Origin: CADDYX01 sp045809925
GTDB taxonomy: Bacteria; Verrucomicrobiota; Verrucomicrobiia; Chthoniobacterales; UBA10450
DNA: 64,000 nt
NCBI GenBank assembly: GCA_045809925.1
Contig: JBJMWX010000108.1
Location: 7,470 to 71,469 of the forward strand
Reading direction: 5' to 3'
Part shown: piece by piece, positions 16,993 through 25,104 of the stretch
Position numbering within the stretch: the first letter of the stretch is position 1
Layout of the letters: every line of letters begins with the position of its first letter
Program-made: the position numbers and the translations under genes
The notes under the pieces: model-generated
What the model was told of the DNA's origin: nothing
The model's database searches: none
What the model saw: the letters and a program-made list of their open reading frames with translations, nothing else

Positions 16993-19587
16993 TTGTTCCG
17001 CCGCGACGGCTGCTTCCTCGGCCTGCGTCTCTGCCGCCATGCTGACCACCGGCGCGATCGCCTGAAGTTTCTCGCCGGACTTCAACGCGAGCAGCTTCAC
17101 ACCCATGGCGTTGCGTCCCGTCTCCCGGATCTCTTTCACGCGCGTCCGCACAAGCTGACCTTTGGTTGTGATGAGCATCAGTTCGTCGTCGTCGCGCACG
17201 GTCAGCGCGCCAACGACATCACCGGTTTTGTCGCCGGTTTTCATCGTGATGATCCCTTTGCCGCCGCGCGATTGCCTGCGGTAGTCATCAAAACGTGTGC
17301 GCTTGCCGATCCCGTTCTCGCCTGCCACGAGGAGCATCGAATTCGCGTCGACGATTGCGCTACCCACCACGTGATCCCGTTTTTCGGGCCTGATTCCCCA
17401 CACGCCAACGGTGTTGCGGCCCTGGTCGCGCAGCTGTTCTTCGTGAAAACGCAGGCTCATCCCGTCCTTCGTGATAAGGACGATCTCGTCGTTGCCGGTC
17501 GTTAGTTTTGCGTCGATCAGGCAATCATCGCTTTCGATTTGGATCGCGATGATTCCGCCCTTCCGCACGTTCCTATAATCGGACAGGTTCGATTTCTTAA
17601 CGATGCCGCTGCGGGTTGCGAAGACGATGTGCAGCTCGGGATCCCACGTATTGTCGGTGGCGTTAGGCCCGGTGCCGGATTTCTTGGCCTGAATCCGAAT
17701 GGTCGCGGCGATCTTCTCGTCGCTGCGGAGCTCAAGCAGGTTTGCAATGGAGCGCCCTTTGGCGGCTCGACCCATTTCCGGGATTTCGTAAACCTTCTCG
17801 ACGTAACAGCGGCCGGTCTCGGTGAAAAACATCAGGTAGTCGTGCGTGGTGGCGGTGAAGAGATGTTCGACGAAGTCCCCTTCCTCCTCAGCCGTCGCAC
17901 CCTCGCGAGTCGTCATTCCGACGACGCCTTTGCCGCCGCGGCGCTGTGCGCGAAAAGCACTGACGGCGGTTCGTTTGATAAAGCCGCCGTGAGTGATTGA
18001 GATGATGCAACCCTCATTCGCGATCAGGTCTTCCATCGCCATTTCACCCTCGTCAGGGACGAGCTGCGTGAGGCGAGGGGAGCCATGTTTGTCGCGAATC
18101 TCGCGCAGCTCCTTTTTGACGATGGTAAAGACACGCTGCTCCTTGGCGAGGATGTCGCGCAGATCGCTAATCCGCTCGATCAGTTCCTTGTATTCCCCCG
18201 TGATCTTCTCGCGCTCGAGACCGGTGAGCTGATAGAGCCGCAGGTCAAGAATCTGGTTCGCCTGGTGCTCGCTGAAAGCGTAACGCCCGTCCACGAGCCG
18301 CGCCTCATTGCGTATCAAAATGCCAATCTGTTCGACCTGCCGTCGGGTGAACTCGAAGGCGAGTAGTTTCACGCGCGCTTCTTCGCGGTTGGCTGATCCG
18401 CGAATGATGCGGATGAACTCATCGAGATTGGCCAGCGCGATGAGATAACCTTCGAGCGTCTCGGCGCGCTCTTCGGCTTTGCGCAGTTCGAAGCGCGTGC
18501 GGCGCAGCACCACTTCGCGGCGGTGCTCAATGTAAGCAGCGTTTGCTTCCTTGAGGGAAAGCAGTTTCGGCCGCCCGTGATCGATCGCGAGCATCGACGC
18601 CGCGAACGACGATTCCATCGCGGTGTGCTTGTAAAGGTTGTTGATGACGACCTTCGGATTCCCGTCGCGCTTCAACTCGATGACAACGCGCGTGTTTTCG
18701 TCCGACTCGTCGCGGATGGCACTGATCTCGCCGATGACCTTGTCGTTCACGAGCTGTGCAATGCGCTCGACGAGCGTGGCGCGATTGACGTTGAACGGAA
18801 TCTCCGTGATCACAATCTGTTCGCGTCCGCCTTTGAGCTCCTCGACGCCTGCTTTGCCGCGCACTTTCATGCTGCCGCGTCCGCCGGCTAGATATTGCTT
18901 GATGCCTTCTAGACCGCAGATCGCGCAACCGGTCGGGAAATCAGGGCCTTTGACGAACTTCATCAGCTCCTCGGCGGTGATGTCGGGATCGTCGATTTGC
19001 GCGCAGATGCCGTCGATCACCTCCACGAGGTTGTGCGGCGGAATATTGGTCGCCATCCCGACCGCGATGCCGGTCCCGCCATTGACGAGCAGATTCGGAA
19101 ATGCGGCCGGAAAAACCGTGGGCTCAGTGCGGGTTTCGTCGTAGTTCGGGACGAAGTCGACAGTGTCCTTGTCCATGTCGACCATGAGCGCGGCGCCGAG
19201 ATGCGTCATGCGGGCCTCGGTGTAACGCATGGCGGCGGGCGGATCGCCCTCCACGCTGCCGAAGTTGCCCTGGCCATCGACGAGCGGTTCGCGCATCGCC
19301 CACGGCTGCGCCATGTGCACGAGCGTCGGATAAATCACCGCTTCGCCGTGCGGGTGATAGTTACCGCTGGTGTCGCCGCAGATCTTTGCGCATTTACGAT
19401 GCTGCCTTCCCGGAAACAGCGACAGGTCGTGCATCGCGTAGAGGATGCGGCGCTGGCTCGGCTTGAGCCCATCCCGCGCGTCCGGCAAGGCGCGCGAAAT
19501 GATGACCGACATCGAGTAGTCGAGGAACGACCTCGACACCTCTTCTGCGACGTTGATCGGTTCTACCTTCTCGTTCGCGTTATACAT
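16990..19587 (-). CDS. gyrA: DNA gyrase subunit A
   Basis: 865 residues. The breakage-reunion domain begins MYNANEKVEP and carries the catalytic tyrosine Y122 in AAMRYTEAR; the C-terminal beta-pinwheel has the GyrA box QRRGGKG (about residue 555), which marks gyrase rather than topoisomerase IV. With GyrB it introduces negative supercoils using ATP. Numbering matches E. coli exactly through the quinolone region, where HPHGEAVIYP gives Ala at 83 and Pro at 87 instead of Ser and Asp. The ATG at 19587 overlaps the gyrB stop by eight bases, so the two are coupled. The gene ends in a bidirectional terminator. Confidence 0.97.
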   Translation of the reverse strand: MYNANEKVEPINVAEEVSRSFLDYSMSVIISRALPDARDGLKPSQRRILYAMHDLSLFPGRQHRKCAKICGDTSGNYHPHGEAVIYPTLVHMAQPWAMREPLVDGQGNFGSVEGDPPAAMRYTEARMTHLGAALMVDMDKDTVDFVPNYDETRTEPTVFPAAFPNLLVNGGTGIAVGMATNIPPHNLVEVIDGICAQIDDPDITAEELMKFVKGPDFPTGCAICGLEGIKQYLAGGRGSMKVRGKAGVEELKGGREQIVITEIPFNVNRATLVERIAQLVNDKVIGEISAIRDESDENTRVVIELKRDGNPKVVINNLYKHTAMESSFAASMLAIDHGRPKLLSLKEANAAYIEHRREVVLRRTRFELRKAEERAETLEGYLIALANLDEFIRIIRGSANREEARVKLLAFEFTRRQVEQIGILIRNEARLVDGRYAFSEHQANQILDLRLYQLTGLEREKITGEYKELIERISDLRDILAKEQRVFTIVKKELREIRDKHGSPRLTQLVPDEGEMAMEDLIANEGCIISITHGGFIKRTAVSAFRAQRRGGKGVVGMTTREGATAEEEGDFVEHLFTATTHDYLMFFTETGRCYVEKVYEIPEMGRAAKGRSIANLLELRSDEKIAATIRIQAKKSGTGPNATDNTWDPELHIVFATRSGIVKKSNLSDYRNVRKGGIIAIQIESDDCLIDAKLTTGNDEIVLITKDGMSLRFHEEQLRDQGRNTVGVWGIRPEKRDHVVGSAIVDANSMLLVAGENGIGKRTRFDDYRRQSRGGKGIITMKTGDKTGDVVGALTVRDDDELMLITTKGQLVRTRVKEIRETGRNAMGVKLLALKSGEKLQAIAPVVSMAAETQAEEAAVAAEQ

Positions 19588-22210
19588 CGAGGTTGCGAAC
19601 GTTTAGCGCGTTGTCTTCGATGTACTGACGCCGCGGCTCGACAACGTCGCCCATCAGACGGGTGAACATCTGGTCGGCTTCGACGGCGTTGTCGTCGTTC
19701 AGCTCCACTTGAAGGAGTTTGCGCTTCTCCGGGTTCATCGTCGTTTCAAAGAGTTCCTTGGCGTTCATTTCGCCAAGACCTTTGAACCGTTTGATCTGAA
19801 CGCCACGGCGTCCGATCTCGACAATCTTCTGCAGGATTTCGGGAATGGAGAAGAGCGGGTGGGAAGTCGCGCGATCACCTTCGCCTTCGATGAGCTCGAA
19901 GATCGGCCGATCGCTCGCCGCGTAATGATCAACCTTCAGCCCCTTGCGCGCGAGCTCGGCCATGATCTTCTGGATGGTGGTCGACTCGTGCAGCTCGACG
20001 AGCTTGCCGCGGCGGCGTGCCGCGTTCGGCCTGGCTGAACTGGTTGAAGCACCATTGCCATTGGCAAGCGGGAGCAGCTCCTGCTGCGTGTCATTGTCGA
20101 ACAAGTTAAGATCAGAATTCTCTTCGTGGAATTTCCTGACCTCTTTTTCGTCGTGAAAATAACGGACGGTTTCGTCGTTGCCTTCACGGACCTTGACGAG
20201 ATAGGTCGGCAGCTTGCCTGATTTCGTGTCTCGATCGCCGAGAAACGCCTCGAAGTCCCCGCCATGGCGTCGGATTGCTTCGCTCAGTTTGGCCAGCTTC
20301 TCGAGCGACTCGAGGATGTCTTTGAGCTGCGTGGCCGAAACTTCCTTGTCATCGGCCAGGTTCTTCAGCCGGACGTCTTCCGCGCCGAGCGCGATCAGGA
20401 TCTTGTTCAGCTGCACGTCATCATCGACGTACTCCTCGCGTTTCTTGCGCTTGATCTGATAAAGCGGCGGTTGCGCGATGTAGATTTTCCCGGCACGAAC
20501 CAGCTCTGTCATCTGCCGGTAGAAAAAGGTGAGGAGAAGAGTGCGGATGTGCGAACCGTCCACGTCCGCGTCAGTCATGATGATGATGCGGCCGTAGCGG
20601 AGTTTCGACATGTCGAACAACGATTCGTCCTTTTTGACCGGCATGCCGTCGATGTCCTCCTTCGGCTTGCCGATGCCGGTCCCGATCGCCGTGATCATCG
20701 ATTGGATTTCGTTGTTCTTTAGAAATTGATCGATCCGCGCCTTCTCGACGTTGATGAGCTTGCCGCGAATGGGGAGGATCGCCTGATAACGACGGTCGCG
20801 TCCCTGTTTGGCCGAGCCACCTGCGGAGTCACCCTCAACGATGTAGAGCTCGGTTAAATCCGGGTCGCGCTCGGAGCAATCCGCTAGCTTGCCCGGCAGA
20901 CCGCCTCCTGTGAGCGCGCCTTTTCGAATGGTCTCGCGTGCCTTGCGGGCCGCTTCGCGCGCGCGGGCCGCGGTCAGCACCTTCTCGAAAATCCGTTTCG
21001 CAACTGGCGGAGTCTGGTCGAAATACGTCAACAACCCGTCGTAGACGACCGAGTTCACGATGCCTTCGATCTCGGTGTTGACGAGCTTCACCTTGGTTTG
21101 TGATTCGAATCGCGGGTTGGGCAGTTTGATACTGAGGACACAGGTCAGACCCTCGCGCACGTCGTCGCCGGAGATGGCGGGATCCTTGTCCTTCAAAAGG
21201 CTGTTCTGCTTGGCGTATTGATTGACCGCCTTGGTGAGGGCTGCGCGAAAACCGCTGAGGTGCGTGCCGCCGTCGGGGTTGGGAATCGAGTTCGCGAAAC
21301 AGAGGATCTGGTCGTTGTAGCTGTCGTTGTACTGCAACACGACATCGACAAAAATCTCGTCACGCTGACGCGAGATGACGACGGGTTTCGGATGGATGAC
21401 CTGCTTGTTTTCGCCGAGCTGCCTGACGAATTCCTCGATGCCATGCTTGTAGAAGAACGTTTCCTTCTTTTGCGCTTCGGTTCGTTCGTCGATGAGCGTG
21501 ATCTCGAGGCCGGGATTGAGGAAGGCGAGCTCGCGGAGGCGAGTTGCGAGTCGCTCGAACTTAAACTCTGTCGTGATCGTGAAGATCGTCGGATCGGGAA
21601 GAAAGGTAATCAGCGTGCCGGTGCTCTTCTTGTTCTTGAGCTCACCAATGACATCCAGCGTCTGCGTGGTTTTGCCGCGTTCGAAGCCCATGTGATAGAC
21701 CTTGCCGTCGCGCGAGACCTCGACCTTGAACCAATCAGAAAGCGCGTTGACGCACTTCGCGCCCACTCCGTGCAGACCGCCGGAATATTTATAGGCGCCT
21801 TGTCCGAATTTTCCGCCGGCGTGCAAATTCGTAAGAACCAGCTCGACCGCCGGCATCTTCCACTTCGGATGCATATCGACGGGAATACCGCGGCCGTTGT
21901 CTTTTACCGAGACGGAGCCGTCGACGTGAATAGCGACGTCGATCCTGGTGCAGAATCCAGCGAGATGTTCGTCGATTGAGTTGTCCAGAACTTCGAAAAC
22001 ACAGTGATGCAGACCGCGTTCGTCCGGGTCGCCGATGTACATTCCTGGCCGTTTCCGGACCGCTTCAAGGCCTTCCAGTTTGTCGATTTGGGCGGCGTCG
22101 TATTTCTGGCTGGCGCCGATCTTCATGTGTTCGCGTTCGGCCGAATTTAGCTGATCGTTTTCGTCGTCTGGAGTAGGCAAGGCAGCGGCTGGCATTAGAG
22201 CCGAAAACAT
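19580..22210 (-). CDS. gyrB: DNA gyrase subunit B
   Basis: 876 residues. The GHKL ATPase domain includes LDNSIDEHLAG and the lid GGLHGVGAKCVNALS; the TOPRIM domain has EGDSAGGSAKQGRDRRYQA and the DADVDG metal motif. The protein binds and hydrolyses ATP in gyrase. It is longer than the 800-residue E. coli protein partly through an N-terminal extension of about 45 residues before YDAAQIDKLEGLEAVRKRPG and a Lys/Glu-rich part in the TOPRIM-tail region. The ATG at 22210 is my choice; ATGs at 22195 and 22126 are alternatives. It leads the gyrB-gyrA operon and diverges from psd. Confidence 0.95.
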   Translation of the reverse strand: MFSALMPAAALPTPDDENDQLNSAEREHMKIGASQKYDAAQIDKLEGLEAVRKRPGMYIGDPDERGLHHCVFEVLDNSIDEHLAGFCTRIDVAIHVDGSVSVKDNGRGIPVDMHPKWKMPAVELVLTNLHAGGKFGQGAYKYSGGLHGVGAKCVNALSDWFKVEVSRDGKVYHMGFERGKTTQTLDVIGELKNKKSTGTLITFLPDPTIFTITTEFKFERLATRLRELAFLNPGLEITLIDERTEAQKKETFFYKHGIEEFVRQLGENKQVIHPKPVVISRQRDEIFVDVVLQYNDSYNDQILCFANSIPNPDGGTHLSGFRAALTKAVNQYAKQNSLLKDKDPAISGDDVREGLTCVLSIKLPNPRFESQTKVKLVNTEIEGIVNSVVYDGLLTYFDQTPPVAKRIFEKVLTAARAREAARKARETIRKGALTGGGLPGKLADCSERDPDLTELYIVEGDSAGGSAKQGRDRRYQAILPIRGKLINVEKARIDQFLKNNEIQSMITAIGTGIGKPKEDIDGMPVKKDESLFDMSKLRYGRIIIMTDADVDGSHIRTLLLTFFYRQMTELVRAGKIYIAQPPLYQIKRKKREEYVDDDVQLNKILIALGAEDVRLKNLADDKEVSATQLKDILESLEKLAKLSEAIRRHGGDFEAFLGDRDTKSGKLPTYLVKVREGNDETVRYFHDEKEVRKFHEENSDLNLFDNDTQQELLPLANGNGASTSSARPNAARRRGKLVELHESTTIQKIMAELARKGLKVDHYAASDRPIFELIEGEGDRATSHPLFSIPEILQKIVEIGRRGVQIKRFKGLGEMNAKELFETTMNPEKRKLLQVELNDDNAVEADQMFTRLMGDVVEPRRQYIEDNALNVRNLDV

Positions 22211-22264
22211 AGCCGAAAAGGGTCCCTCGAACAACAGGTAAATCTTGACGGATCAACGACTTTT

Positions 22265-22282
22265 TCCGCAACCGATTGCGGA
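22265..22282. promoter_or_regulatory. Perfect palindrome in the gyrB-psd divergent region
   Basis: TCCGCAA-CCGA-TTGCGGA, seven-base arms, 55 bases upstream of gyrB and 86 upstream of psd. It could be an operator or a hairpin in the gyrB leader. The rest of 22211-22367 shows no convincing -35/-10 pair. Confidence 0.35.
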
Positions 22283-22367
22283 GGGGCGCAGATGCGACCT
22301 CAGCATCTTGTGGTCGAGCGGCCGCGCTTGACCTCCCCGCCCGCGCCCCGGAAAATCAAACCTAAAG

Positions 22368-23003
22368 ATGAGGTTCCAGACCCTCAACGAAGCACGGTGG
22401 ATTTTTGCCGTCCTGGTCCTGCTCACGGTTGCGAGTTGGTTCGTCTGGCCGTGGCTGTCGCTCCTTTTTCTGGCGCTCATTATCTACACGTTCGCATTTT
22501 TCCGTGACCCGGAACGTGTGACACCGGCGGACCCCGAGGCGGTTGTCGCGGCGGCGGATGGAGTGGTGGCCGACGTCGCTGAAGTCGACGAAACCGAAGT
22601 GGTGAAGTCGCGGACCATGCGGATCGGCATTTTTCTTTCGGTATTCGATGTGCATACCAATCGTGCGCCAATCGATGGACGAGTGATTTACCGTCAGCAT
22701 CACGAAGGTCTCTGCCTCGACGCGCGGCGCACCGACTGTTCGACCAAGAACGAAGCGATGACGTGGGCTTTCGAAAACCCGCGCGCCACAATCGTCGTGC
22801 GGCAGCTCACCGGCGCGATCGCGCGACGGATCGTCGGCTGGTCGAAGGTTGGCGATGAGCTGCGTAAAGGGGAGCGCTTCGGGATGATTCGCTTCGGCTC
22901 GCGCACGGAAGTATACTTGCCGCTCGAAGCAGACGTGTTGGCGAAGGTTGGCGACCGGGTCGCAGGTGGATTGACGGTTATTGCGCGACTGCGCACAAAA
23001 TGA
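22368..23003 (+). CDS. psd: Phosphatidylserine decarboxylase, short form
   Basis: 211 residues. Two hydrophobic segments (about 11-30 and 32-45) lead into the decarboxylase domain with FFRDPER, DVHTNRAP and the autocleavage site F-G-S at 176-178. Cleavage between G177 and S178 would leave the pyruvoyl group on the short alpha subunit. The enzyme makes phosphatidylethanolamine at the inner membrane. Length fits the compact Psd type seen with PssA neighbours. Its stop overlaps pssA by four bases, so the enzymes for two successive steps are coupled. Confidence 0.93.
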   Translation: MRFQTLNEARWIFAVLVLLTVASWFVWPWLSLLFLALIIYTFAFFRDPERVTPADPEAVVAAADGVVADVAEVDETEVVKSRTMRIGIFLSVFDVHTNRAPIDGRVIYRQHHEGLCLDARRTDCSTKNEAMTWAFENPRATIVVRQLTGAIARRIVGWSKVGDELRKGERFGMIRFGSRTEVYLPLEADVLAKVGDRVAGGLTVIARLRTK

Positions 23004-23815
23004 GCGACCAAAACTCGAAAATTTACCTGCTGCCCAACCTGATGACAGCGGGCAATCTTTTCTGCGGGTTTGCCGCGACGCTCAAAATCGTGCAGGGCGC
23101 GCTCCTCCAGGGCACGAATCCGGACGCGGCCGCGATCCTGTTTCACATGGCGGTCTGGTTGATCCTGGGCGCGTGTATCTTCGACGTGCTGGACGGCCGG
23201 CTCGCCCGACTCGGCGGACAGGACTCAGCCTTTGGCCGCGAATTCGATTCGCTTGCGGACGTTGTCTCCTTCGGGGTCGCGCCGGCTCTGATGGTTTATC
23301 GAATCGTGCTGCTCGATTTTCCCCGTACCGGGTGGGTCGTGGCCTTCGTTTACCTCCTTTGCGGGGCGCTGCGGCTGGCCCGCTTCAACACGGCTGCGGC
23401 TGCCGGGCATTCGCCGACCTCGAAGGATTTCACCGGGTTCCCGATTCCAGCGGCAGCGGGGCTGATCGCCTCGCTAACGCTCTTCATGCTCTGGTGGTTC
23501 GGTGAGCGCGACCACGAGATCGGCCGCTACAAATGGATCCTGCCGCCCCTCATGCTGCTGCTCTCGATCATGATGTTTAGCAAGCTGCGCTATCCAAGTT
23601 TCAAAGCCATCACCTGGCGCACGACCAAATCGCTCCCGCGTTTCCTGATCATCGCAACGGTACTGCTTATGACGGTGCTGAATTATGATTGGATGCCGGC
23701 GGTGCTGTTTATCGTGTATCTGCTTTACGGACTTCTTCGGCCGTGGGTCTCGAAACGGTGGCAACGTGAGATCGAAGAGGAACTCGGCGAAGAGCCCGAG
23801 GCGGAAACTGTATAA
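23000..23815 (+). CDS. pssA: CDP-diacylglycerol-serine O-phosphatidyltransferase
   Basis: 271 residues, polytopic. N-terminal LPNLMTAGNLFCGF is typical of Gram-positive-type PssA, and the CDP-alcohol phosphotransferase motif is complete: D62, D65, G66, A69, R70, G79, D83, D87. It makes phosphatidylserine from CDP-diacylglycerol and serine; Psd, encoded immediately upstream with ATGA overlap, then decarboxylates it. The C-terminus is an acidic tail (EEELGEEPEAE). Confidence 0.93.
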   Translation: MSDQNSKIYLLPNLMTAGNLFCGFAATLKIVQGALLQGTNPDAAAILFHMAVWLILGACIFDVLDGRLARLGGQDSAFGREFDSLADVVSFGVAPALMVYRIVLLDFPRTGWVVAFVYLLCGALRLARFNTAAAAGHSPTSKDFTGFPIPAAAGLIASLTLFMLWWFGERDHEIGRYKWILPPLMLLLSIMMFSKLRYPSFKAITWRTTKSLPRFLIIATVLLMTVLNYDWMPAVLFIVYLLYGLLRPWVSKRWQREIEEELGEEPEAETV

Positions 23816-23850
23816 CTGGAGCGGCCCTATGATCGCCATCGCGCATTATG

Positions 23851-23883
23851 CCTGAAAGGACGGCAATCAAGGCCGTCGCTACA
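23851..23883. repeat. TGTAG-family palindrome, copy 3 (short)
   Basis: Read on the minus strand it begins TGTAGCGACGGC and closes with GCCGTC, a perfect six-base stem around a seven-base loop. It lies between the converging pssA and nucleotidyltransferase genes. No T-run follows. Confidence 0.55.
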
Positions 23884-23886
23884 CGT

Positions 23887-24579
23887 TTAGCGATTTAGCT
23901 GTGCGAGAACTTCGGGATCACGCACGTCGGCCCACTCGCCCGTCAGCTCAAGTGCCTGCACTTTCCGCCCGGAATGAGCGAGGGCGCGAATCGCGTCTGT
24001 TAGCTCGTATTCACCGCGTGGGGAACGCTCCAGGTTCGCCGTGAATCCGAAAATGCTGGGGCGAAACGCGTAAACGCCCGCGTTGTACCAAGGGCTGGTC
24101 GGTTCGCCCGGTTGAGGCTTTTCTCGTAGGTCGATAAGCTCAAATCGCTCGTTGACGAAGACGGCGCCCCCTTTGCTCACATCTTCGTTCTGTTTGACGC
24201 TCACGATCGCTTCTGTGCCCTCGTCCATGACGACGAGCCGGCCGTAATTCGGGGAATCGACAAGAATATCGCCGTAGCTGAGCACGAACGGATCCGCGCC
24301 GACAAAGTCGCGCGCCAGCTCCACCACGCGGCCCGTTCCGTCCTGCACTGTTTGCGTTGCGTACTCCACCGAATCGCCGAAGTGGGAGCGCACCACGTCG
24401 GCGCGGTATCCGACGATAAGGAGAAAACGCGAAATGCCGGCGCCACGCAAACCATCGACAACATGCTGAAGCACAGGTTTGCCGCGCACTGTCAGCATCG
24501 GCTTTGGCAAATCGCTCGTCAGCTCGCGCATTCGTGTCCCGCGGCCGGCTGCCAGCAGGACGGCTTTGCTGATGTTCAT
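23887..24579 (-). CDS. Sugar-1-phosphate nucleotidyltransferase
   Basis: 230 residues, the single-domain NTP-transferase fold. AAGRGTRM at 10-17 is the nucleotide-binding signature, LPKPML at 24-29 the lysine-containing follow-up, and GD in LSYGDIL the metal-binding pair. No C-terminal hexapeptide domain is present, so it resembles RmlA-, MurU- or RfbF-like enzymes; the sugar cannot be assigned. I chose the ATG at 24579 (MNISKAVLLAAG). Just upstream is a dispersed inverted repeat (24591-24668). Confidence 0.85.
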   Translation of the reverse strand: MNISKAVLLAAGRGTRMRELTSDLPKPMLTVRGKPVLQHVVDGLRGAGISRFLLIVGYRADVVRSHFGDSVEYATQTVQDGTGRVVELARDFVGADPFVLSYGDILVDSPNYGRLVVMDEGTEAIVSVKQNEDVSKGGAVFVNERFELIDLREKPQPGEPTSPWYNAGVYAFRPSIFGFTANLERSPRGEYELTDAIRALAHSGRKVQALELTGEWADVRDPEVLAQLNR

Positions 24580-24590
24580 AGTGTGAAGAC

Positions 24591-24668
24591 TGTCATTCCG
24601 AGCCAAGCCGAGGAATCTCCGTTCCTATCAGCGTACGAGAAGATGTCTCGGCTGCGCTCGACATGACA
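24591..24668. repeat. TGTCATTCC...ATGACA inverted repeat element
   Basis: The ends TGTCATTCCGAG and CTCGACATGACA are inverted, with AGGAATCTC and GATGTCTCGG inside. The layout resembles the widespread intergenic elements with TGTCATnnnGAG...ATGACA ends seen in several phyla. It fills most of the 103-base gap between the nucleotidyltransferase and doxX genes. A different family from the TGTAG repeats. Confidence 0.7.
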
Positions 24669-24682
24669 AGATTGCGCTGCAG

Positions 24683-25102
24683 ATGCGGTTCGTGCAGCTT
24701 CGCGCCGTGCGAATGCAATTTCTGGCAAAGTACAATGAATTTGGGCTGCTCTTGTTGCGGGTGACACTTGGCTTGGTGTTCGTAATTCTTGTCGCACCTG
24801 TACTCATGGGCGGCACCGGAGCGTGGTCGCGGTTCGGCAGCGGCATCCACGTGCTCGGCATCCATTCGCATTATGCAGTCTGGGGATTTCTCGGCGCGCT
24901 GCTCGCATGTATCGGCGCAGTGCTAATGATCTTCGGGCTCTTCTTCCGGCTCGGCATTTTGTTCTGCCTCGTGATCGCTCTCTTCCACGCATTGGCGGCC
25001 AGCCGGAATCTTCATGCCGGCCTGATGCCGATCGGAACGGGCCTGGTGCTGCTGAGCGCGTTATTCATCGGCCCCGGCAAGTACAGCGTCGACAAAACCT
25101 AG
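24683..25102 (+). CDS. DoxX family membrane protein
   Basis: 139 residues with four predicted membrane helices (about 20-42, 64-84, 88-106, 112-130 in this numbering). The first helix GLLLLRVTLGLVFV and the glycine-rich packing are typical of the DoxX/SURF4-like family. Members are linked to redox sulphur or quinone chemistry, but the function here is unknown. An ATG ten codons later (24713) is also plausible; neither has a good ribosome site. The gene stands alone between two minus-strand genes. Confidence 0.75.
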   Translation: MRFVQLRAVRMQFLAKYNEFGLLLLRVTLGLVFVILVAPVLMGGTGAWSRFGSGIHVLGIHSHYAVWGFLGALLACIGAVLMIFGLFFRLGILFCLVIALFHALAASRNLHAGLMPIGTGLVLLSALFIGPGKYSVDKT

Positions 25103-25104
25103 CG

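Noticed and set aside
21218..21979. Plus-strand open frame of 253 codons inside gyrB
   Set aside because: gyrB is unambiguous on the minus strand; the plus frame shows no domain or signal.
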